Shown piece by piece: positions 14,528 to 19,558 of a DNA stretch of 19,558 nt. The translations under genes were made by a program, and so were the position numbers. This DNA comes from Pseudomonadota bacterium (GTDB lineage Bacteria > Pseudomonadota > Alphaproteobacteria > Rhizobiales > Hyphomicrobiaceae): positions 1-19,558 of the forward strand of contig JAEYYJ010000269.1 in NCBI GenBank assembly GCA_023430845.1, in the 5' to 3' direction. Numbering within the stretch: position 1 is the stretch's first letter; every line of letters begins with the position of its first letter. Below the pieces are notes generated by a model. It had not been told where the DNA came from. It searched no databases and was given only the letters and a program-made list of their open reading frames with translations.

Positions 14528-15070
14528 TCACGCAGCCGCGCGCATGCCACCGGCGCCAATCCAACCGCGCCCTTTCTGCATGAGGCCGCTGAGGCCAGGC
14601 CGGCGCCGCACTACCGGCGCGCGCTCAGGCTCCACATCGAGCGCACGCTCGAACGCCGCGATCGCCGACGCGCTGGCGACGCTTGCCGCCCCGAGCGTGT
14701 TCGACGTCGCGAAGGCGAGAGCCTCGGCACCGTGGCGAAACTTCTCCCTGAGATCACGCGGGAAGAGCGAATCGACGAGCCTGCCCGTATCCGCGAGATT
14801 GCGGCGCATCTCCACGCTCAGCGCACCTTGTCCATGATCGGCCATGATGCGCACTTCGACGAGCGCCTCGTGAAGCACCGTGACGGCGCGGCTCGCCGCC
14901 TCGCGCCGCAGAAGATCGAGAAACTCGCGCCGCCCGGGAGGCTCGGCTCGCACCGGGATCGTCGTCGCGGCCGGCCGGCTCCAGCGCCGCGAAAAGCGGA
15001 TGGCGAGCCAGTAGAGCGGCAGAAAGCTTGCGGCTGTTCCGACAGTGAAGACGATCAGGGTAGTGTTCAC
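14528..15070 (-). CDS. Unnamed single-pass membrane protein between fliM and ftcR
   Basis: A 180-residue protein I do not recognise. It starts MNTTLIVFTVGTAASFLPLY with one membrane segment (about residues 4-25), then a basic stretch (FSRRWSRP), a helical cytoplasmic region (RREFLDLLRREAASRAVTVL, HEALVEVRIMADHG, LADTGRLVDSLFPRDLREKF), an Ala/Ser-rich segment and a basic tail rich in Arg and Gly. The start is GTG 15068-15070, chosen because CGGAGG ends 5 nt before it; the frame stays open far into fliM, but that part is Arg/Ser-rich antisense-like shadow. Orientation suggests the membrane segment is an anchor with the bulk in the cytoplasm. It follows fliM after 79 nt on the same strand, so a role near the switch or stator is possible but unproved. 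Confidence 0.68.
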   Translation of the reverse strand: MNTTLIVFTVGTAASFLPLYWLAIRFSRRWSRPAATTIPVRAEPPGRREFLDLLRREAASRAVTVLHEALVEVRIMADHGQGALSVEMRRNLADTGRLVDSLFPRDLREKFRHGAEALAFATSNTLGAASVASASAIAAFERALDVEPERAPVVRRRPGLSGLMQKGRGWIGAGGMRAAA

Positions 15071-15075
15071 GAGCC

Positions 15076-15081
15076 CCTCCG
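15076..15081 (-). promoter_or_regulatory. Ribosome-binding site deciding the start of the unnamed membrane protein
   Basis: On the minus strand CGGAGG stands at 15081-15076, followed by GGCTC and GTG at 15070-15068. The near-perfect match to the 16S tail, at 5-nt spacing, is the reason for choosing this GTG over any upstream start inside fliM. Confidence 0.6.
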
Positions 15082-15149
15082 TGACAATGACCGCGCATTG
15101 AGAAGGCCCAAGGAAACGGGAAGGAGCTTGCGCCAGCCTTGATGCGGGA

Positions 15150-16091
15150 TCAGGCGCGCCGGCGGACCAGCTGCCCCTTGCTCTCATCGGGCTTTGCGGC
15201 CACAGGGGTCTCGATGCAGATGCTGAAGAAGCCCTTCTGCTGGCCGAGCTGGCCTTCGAAGATCGCCTCGCCTTCGCTCTCGATTCGCACGTGCTCGAGC
15301 TGGTCGGCGTCGAACTCGACGAGCGAACCCGGCTGCAATGCTGCAACGTCGCCAAGCAGCATCGGCGGCCCCACAGCAACGGCGACCAGCTCGACCTCCG
15401 TCCTGCCGACACTCTCGCTAAGGCTGCGCCCCCAGTTGGGATCGATCTCGACCGGCGCTTCCTCTCGAGGCACCGAAATCTGATCACGCACGAGTTCGAG
15501 GCCTCGCGCCGGCAACGCGACGACGATCCGCTCGTCGAAGGCTTCGAGCAGAATCTGAGCCATGACCAGCTCGGATTTGTCCGCACCGAACGGCTCGGCG
15601 TCCAGTGACCGTTCGATGCGCTCGAAGCGGCAGCTGAAGGTAACATACGGCGCAAGGCGCGCCTGAAACTGCGCCATGACGGCACGCGCGAGCTGATCGG
15701 CGACCGACTCTTCCAGTCCGCTGAGATCGCGCGCCGGCGCCTCGCCGAGCTGACGCCCGTCTCCCCCGTACATGGCATCGAGCGCGCGGAACAGCAGCAT
15801 GGCATCGAAGGCTACGACGGCGCGCGCATTCCATTCGGCGATGTAATAGACCGCGCCGATCATTCCCGAGCATGGGCCGAGCGTCTCGTAGGCGCTCTGC
15901 TGCACCGTCCGCTCGAGCACGACCTCTGCCTGCAGACCGAATGTGTCGCGCAACGCCGATGGGCAGTCTTGAGCGCTCGCCTCTAAGAGTGCCTGGAGCG
16001 CGGGCAGCTCGATGATCGGCGCAGCCGTGCTCTGGAAGATCTCGGTGATCTCCAGCCGCTTGAGCCGATCTTCTTCGAGTGCCGTGTCCAT
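15150..16091 (-). CDS. fliM: Flagellar motor switch protein FliM, divergent
   Basis: A 313-residue protein. The middle domain (about 45-210) has the CheC-like pattern with ALDAMYGGDG, giving the GGXG motif at 109-112 that in FliM contacts the FliG EHPQ region. Residues about 225-295 form the SpoA (surface presentation of antigens) domain (VGRTEVELVAVAVGPPMLLG, LQPGSLVEF, IFEGQLGQQKGFFSICI). The N-terminal EIDALL-type CheY-binding peptide of enterobacterial FliM is not visible; rhizobial FliM also lacks an obvious one. FliM sits in the cytoplasmic C-ring, linking CheY to FliG. An AGAGGA ribosome-binding site precedes ATG 16089-16091, and the gene follows fliG after 21 nt. FliN is not in the window. 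Confidence 0.88.
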   Translation of the reverse strand: MDTALEEDRLKRLEITEIFQSTAAPIIELPALQALLEASAQDCPSALRDTFGLQAEVVLERTVQQSAYETLGPCSGMIGAVYYIAEWNARAVVAFDAMLLFRALDAMYGGDGRQLGEAPARDLSGLEESVADQLARAVMAQFQARLAPYVTFSCRFERIERSLDAEPFGADKSELVMAQILLEAFDERIVVALPARGLELVRDQISVPREEAPVEIDPNWGRSLSESVGRTEVELVAVAVGPPMLLGDVAALQPGSLVEFDADQLEHVRIESEGEAIFEGQLGQQKGFFSICIETPVAAKPDESKGQLVRRRA

Positions 16092-16112
16092 CGTTCCTCT
16101 GCTTGCTCGGTC

Positions 16113-17186
16113 CTATGCCTCCGGCGGCGCGCCGTCGGCTCGCAGTGTGATCAAACCTCGCTCGGCCAAGCTCAGTGCAAGCACCGCAATCCAGCGCCGC
16201 GCCTCGCGGATGGCCTGAGGCGCTACGCGGGCGTCCGCGGCAAGCTCGGCCTCGACGATGCGCCGCGAGCGTGGCGACAGCGTCTGCAGTATCATATCCA
16301 CGAGACCAGGATCGGCTTCGCGCAGCGCCATCACCACGCGCTCCGCAGGCACCTCGTCCATGAGCCGCGCGCGATCCTCGGCACCCATGCCGCCGATGTC
16401 CTCGAACGTGAAGACGAAACTCCTGACCCGCTCCGCATCCTCCGGATCTGTCTCGCTGATGCTGTCCAGGATCTCTTCGATCTGGTCGCGCTCGAGCTTA
16501 TTGAGGATCGCGGCAAGTTTGGCGGGCTTATTGTCGTCGGTTTCGGTGCCGATCTCCGCAAACAGAACCTCACGGAGCCGTTCCGCGATGAGTTGCATGG
16601 CGGCGTCGGTCGTGGGTCTCAACAGCAGGAGACGGCGGCTCAAGTCCATGCGCTGCTCGCGCGTGAGATTCTCCAGCACGCTCGCGGCCTTGCTCGAATC
16701 GAGGCGCGAAAGAACCACGGCTGCGACCTGCGGCTGCTCGCCGGCAAGAAAAGCGGCAATGCGGTCGTCTTTCACATCGTTGAGCCGCACCCACACGCGC
16801 TCCGATGTCGTGCCCGAGACCTCGGCGATGATGTCCGAGATCTGATCCTCGCTGATCACCCCCGAAAAGAGCTGCTGTACGCCATTCGCCGAGCCGACCA
16901 GAGTATCGGGCGTATCGAGCGCTTCGTAGAGTTCATCGATGATCTGCTCGATGATCTCCTCGGAAACCGGCGGCAGCGCCGACACCGAATGGCCGACGAG
17001 GCGGATTTCCTGATTGTCGAACTTCTTTATGATGACGTCGGCCGACGGCTTGCTCATGGTGAGAAGCAAGGCCGTCACCTTATCCACAGCGCTGAGCGAC
17101 GTTTCATCATCGTCGCGCTTTACCGGCAGCGAACTGCTCATGCTCTTGCCGTTCTTCCCATCGTTGACCGCAGCTATGCGGTGCAT
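16113..17186 (-). CDS. fliG: Flagellar motor switch protein FliG
   Basis: A 357-residue protein with the three FliG domains: N-terminal FliF-binding (about 30-110, SAVDKVTALLLTMSKPSADV), middle (about 125-240), and C-terminal torque domain (about 255-345) after the hinge FVFTFEDIGGM. The middle-domain EHPQ motif reads EQPQ (150-153) and lacks the following Arg. The torque helix has LSPRSRRIVEAELA, like rhizobial FliG (SPRQRR) rather than enterobacterial. FliG forms the upper C-ring and meets the MotA stator. ATG 17184-17186 gives the longest protein; ATG 17139-17141 (MSSSLPVKRDD) is an alternative, since the extra 15 residues are not typical. The 132-nt gap from fliK may contain a promoter, but I see no convincing one. 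Confidence 0.94.
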   Translation of the reverse strand: MHRIAAVNDGKNGKSMSSSLPVKRDDDETSLSAVDKVTALLLTMSKPSADVIIKKFDNQEIRLVGHSVSALPPVSEEIIEQIIDELYEALDTPDTLVGSANGVQQLFSGVISEDQISDIIAEVSGTTSERVWVRLNDVKDDRIAAFLAGEQPQVAAVVLSRLDSSKAASVLENLTREQRMDLSRRLLLLRPTTDAAMQLIAERLREVLFAEIGTETDDNKPAKLAAILNKLERDQIEEILDSISETDPEDAERVRSFVFTFEDIGGMGAEDRARLMDEVPAERVVMALREADPGLVDMILQTLSPRSRRIVEAELAADARVAPQAIREARRWIAVLALSLAERGLITLRADGAPPEA

Positions 17187-17318
17187 ATGGCGCGCCCCAC
17201 CGACGGCAGAGGAAATAAATCAAGCTGTCTGTCTGCCACACCGACCTTGCGGCTGACTGACAGGCGTAAACCTCCGCCGACCTTGGCCAGCGTCCACCAT
17301 AAACAGATTCGCGGCTTC

Positions 17319-18767
17319 TCAGATGGGTCGGAAGCGAGATGCGTATGAAACTCCCGCGACCACTGGCGCCGCGGCCGCACCTCTGGCCGGTCCGAGCTCG
17401 CCATGCACCGGCGATGCGCCTGACTGACGGCCAGTTCCCTGGCCGCCGAACTGCGCCCCGCCGTCGCGCGCTGTCTGGCCGAACTGCTGCTCTTGTGGAC
17501 TGCCTTGGCGCGCGCCTTGATCGCGCGCATCCCCGTCCATGCCCTGTCCCGCGAATCGCGCGACGCTGATTTCGCCAACGGTATAGCCCGCGCTATTAAG
17601 CCGCGCCGCCAGCACGCCGCGGTCGCTCTCCACCTTGCTCACGGTATCGGCGAGTTCGGCTGCAAGCTCGATGCGCAGATTGTCGTCGGTACCCGAGACG
17701 ACGATCGTCACGGCACCGAGATCACCGGGATTGAGCTGAAGTTTGATAATGCGCAGGGCAGGCGCGAAAGTTTGCCGCGTCTCGGGCTCGAAATTCGATG
17801 CGGATGGCGGCGCCGATGCGGCCGCCTCGGCAGGCGCGGCGAGCAACTGCTGCACACGGTCGGCAATCTGGAGTCCGACCGCTCCCGGCATGACCTCGAT
17901 ACCGACGGCAGGAGAGATCGGCGCCGCTGCCGGTGCCGTCACGTTTTCGGGGGCGCGGGCCAGCGCTGCAATGACGGCCGGACGCTCGCGCGGCGCCACT
18001 TCAGCCTGCGCTGCGGCCTTGCTGCCATCCAGAGCCGGCATGTTGCGGCCATTCTCGAAGGCATCCTGCGCAATCTGCCAGCGTCGCGCCTCCACACCTG
18101 CTGCCTGGAAATGCTTCTCCTGGCGCACGACACGGACCGGCACGAGTTCCACGTCCTCGGCGAGTTCACCACCGAGTTCAGGCCCGCCGGACCCATCATT
18201 GCGAAGCACGTCGATGTCCATGCTGCGCGCGCCCGCTGCCTTGCGCGCGAACGCGGCGACCTCCGGCGCGACCGTACCCTGCGGCCGGGCCGTGACGTCG
18301 ACGCCGAGCGCCGCAAGAACCTCGCGCGCTGCGGCGACCGATGTCGCCAATTCGGGAGATGGCGGCGCTGCGGGCATCTCGTTGGCTTCAGCCTTCTCGC
18401 CTGACGGCACGCCCTTCACCTGCGTCTTCTCGGCGGCGCGACCGGCCTCCCTGGAGCGGAGCCCGGCGGCAATCTCATTCTTGAAACCGGAGCGCACCAG
18501 CAGCTCGGCGTCGCCGTCGTCGCGGCCACGTCCCGTCTTCCCGCCTCGGGCATCGAGATGGCGGCCGAAGCGAAGTGGCACTGCTGCGTCGTCGGCTTTT
18601 TTGGACCGAGGCTCCTCAGCGCTGGCATCCTCGACACTCTCGCCGGCCGTTTCGGCCAGCGCCGCGGCAAAATCGCCATCGGGCATATCGCGCTGCCCTT
18701 GCGCACCCTCGCCAGCACCCGGCACACTTTTGGCTCCGGACGGAGCGGAGGGAAGAAGGACGTTCAT
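17319..18767 (-). CDS. fliK: Flagellar hook-length control protein FliK (MotD of rhizobia)
   Basis: A 482-residue protein. The long N-terminal part (1-330) is Ala/Glu/Gly-rich and disordered-looking, as expected for the molecular ruler. Residues about 335-405 form the C-terminal hook-length domain (RIIKLQLNPGDLGAVTIVVS, DNLRIELAAELADTVSKVES, VLAARLNSAGY), with the L-x-P-x-x-LG motif at 345-351. A Gln/Gly-rich tail of about 75 residues follows. FliK is exported and flips FlhB specificity from hook to filament proteins. In Sinorhizobium the gene next to motC, once called motD, was shown to be fliK; the same arrangement is seen here, with the fliK start overlapping the motC stop by 4 nt (ATGA) and AAGGA 9 nt upstream. 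Confidence 0.93.
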   Translation of the reverse strand: MNVLLPSAPSGAKSVPGAGEGAQGQRDMPDGDFAAALAETAGESVEDASAEEPRSKKADDAAVPLRFGRHLDARGGKTGRGRDDGDAELLVRSGFKNEIAAGLRSREAGRAAEKTQVKGVPSGEKAEANEMPAAPPSPELATSVAAAREVLAALGVDVTARPQGTVAPEVAAFARKAAGARSMDIDVLRNDGSGGPELGGELAEDVELVPVRVVRQEKHFQAAGVEARRWQIAQDAFENGRNMPALDGSKAAAQAEVAPRERPAVIAALARAPENVTAPAAAPISPAVGIEVMPGAVGLQIADRVQQLLAAPAEAAASAPPSASNFEPETRQTFAPALRIIKLQLNPGDLGAVTIVVSGTDDNLRIELAAELADTVSKVESDRGVLAARLNSAGYTVGEISVARFAGQGMDGDARDQGARQGSPQEQQFGQTARDGGAQFGGQGTGRQSGASPVHGELGPARGAAAAPVVAGVSYASRFRPI

Positions 18768-19558
18768 TCGTCAATATCCTTGAACATCTTATCGATCTGA
18801 GCAATGCGCGCCTGCACCTTGGCCGCCGTGGGATTCTGGCCGGCAAGCGCAGGCGCCTGAGATTTGTCGGCGATGAGTTTCGTGGTGGGAACAGGTTTCG
18901 ACGTGTCGGTCGTCGGCGCCGGAACGCTCTGCGGCGGCGAGCGGATGAGATGTGAGATCGCACGCGCACTTGCGATCAGCTCGCCGACGGGGCCAACAAT
19001 GCCGGACGCCTCGGCGGCATTCAGAAGCGCAAGCCCCTCTTCGGGCGCAAGTCCAATGGCCAGCGCCGCGCCCTCGTAGGCCTGCGTCCAGGCAGCTTCG
19101 GGAGAACCGCTGCGGGCATACTTGCGCGCCATGCGTGACGCATTGACGGTGGTCGCCAGCTTGCCGGAGTTGAGGCCGATCTCGGCAAGAGCCGCATAAA
19201 ACTGCACGAGCTTGTGGGGATCGAGATAGTGCACCACGCCGCGCACCCAGCGAACGCCCTCGTCTTTCTCGCCGTAGCCGTGCTCCACCATGGTCGCCGC
19301 CACCGGCCGCATGACGGCGCTCATATAGGGCGACCGCGGAAAGCGACGGAAATAGCGCGATGCGAGCGCCTCGAATTTCGCCCGGTCGGCGCTCGAGATC
19401 GCGCCCTCCATCGCCAGGCGGAGCGCGGTCTCCTCGACGAGCGTGCCCGGTGAGAGGAGGCGCGCCTCGTCGGCCAAGCGGATGACGCGCGGAAGATCCG
19501 TATTCGCGAGCACGAGCGCCTTCACGAGTGCGACATGCCCTGCAAGGCTCGGCGGCAG
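18764..19558 (-). CDS. motC: Periplasmic motor protein MotC (5' end outside window)
   Basis: The frame is open to the right edge, so the N-terminus, with any signal peptide, is missing; 264 residues are visible. It begins LPPSLAGHVAL, a phrase characteristic of rhizobial MotC, and continues with RLADEARLLSPGTLVEETAL, ASRYFRRFPRSPYMSAVMRP and helical repeats resembling TPR-type packing. The C-terminus has a Pro/Thr-rich linker and a short charged helix (KVQARIAQIDKMFKDIDE). MotC is a periplasmic protein that stabilises or activates MotB and is needed for flagellar rotation in rhizobia. A GTG at 19523-19525 lies inside the gene and is not the real start. motB is expected just beyond the right edge. 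Confidence 0.92.
   Translation of the reverse strand: MPPSLAGHVALVKALVLANTDLPRVIRLADEARLLSPGTLVEETALRLAMEGAISSADRAKFEALASRYFRRFPRSPYMSAVMRPVAATMVEHGYGEKDEGVRWVRGVVHYLDPHKLVQFYAALAEIGLNSGKLATTVNASRMARKYARSGSPEAAWTQAYEGAALAIGLAPEEGLALLNAAEASGIVGPVGELIASARAISHLIRSPPQSVPAPTTDTSKPVPTTKLIADKSQAPALAGQNPTAAKVQARIAQIDKMFKDIDE

Noticed and set aside
15071..15805. Upstream extension of the 180-residue membrane protein through fliM
   Set aside because: The extension is Arg/Ser-rich and is another frame of fliM; a ribosome-binding site marks GTG 15070 as the start.

Overview
The window is a dense, high-GC stretch of an alphaproteobacterial chromosome, almost certainly from the order Hyphomicrobiales (rhizobia, Brucella and relatives). 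The case rests on gene content. FlbT, FlaF, a Rem/FtcR-type flagellar regulator and MotC occur together only in this group, and the order ftcR-flgE-flgK-flgL-flaF-flbT-flgD-fliQ-flhA-fliR is the rhizobial flagellar order. No rRNA, tRNA, CRISPR array, insertion sequence or integrase is visible.

Layout. Positions 1-186 (+) hold the end of an AcuI/YhdH-type reductase. It converges, with a 5-nt gap, on a multi-pass membrane protein of glycosyltransferase-C character (192-1505, -). A 256-nt divergent gap, in which I see no convincing site, leads to a GH24 lysozyme-like gene (1762-2580, +). A short intergenic region follows with a CtrA-like box and a hairpin, then an 84-residue conserved-looking gene (2658-2912, +). 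From about 2845 to the right edge every gene is on the minus strand. Read in the direction of transcription (right to left) they are: motC (5' end outside the window), fliK, a 132-nt gap, fliG, fliM, an unnamed 180-residue membrane protein, a 219-nt regulatory gap, ftcR, flgE, flgK, flgL, flaF, flbT, flgD, fliQ, flhA, fliR, a FliJ-like coiled-coil protein, flgJ (rod-binding domain only), a FlgN-like chaperone, a FliL-like membrane protein and a GIY-YIG-like small protein.

How the genes work together. FliG and FliM are switch parts. FlhA, FliQ and FliR are export-gate parts, with FliJ-like and FlgN-like proteins probably serving the export ATPase and the hook-filament junction proteins. FlgD, FlgE and FliK build the hook and set its length. 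FlgK and FlgL join hook to filament. FlaF and FlbT control flagellin after transcription. MotC is a periplasmic motor factor. FtcR is the likely transcriptional activator of the block. Stop/start overlaps (motC/fliK, flaF/flbT, flgD/fliQ, flgJ/flgN, flgN/FliL-like) show tight translational coupling.

Most interesting points: a GH24 muramidase with no export signal beside a flagellar locus whose FlgJ lacks a muramidase domain; a regulator whose receiver domain has Asn at the phosphoacceptor position; TTAA repeats resembling CtrA sites upstream of ftcR and of the 84-residue gene; a perfect inverted repeat between ftcR and flgE; and several small unnamed genes woven into the flagellar operon. I did not find a clear wholly new system. 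The unnamed flagellar partners are the best candidates for new biology.
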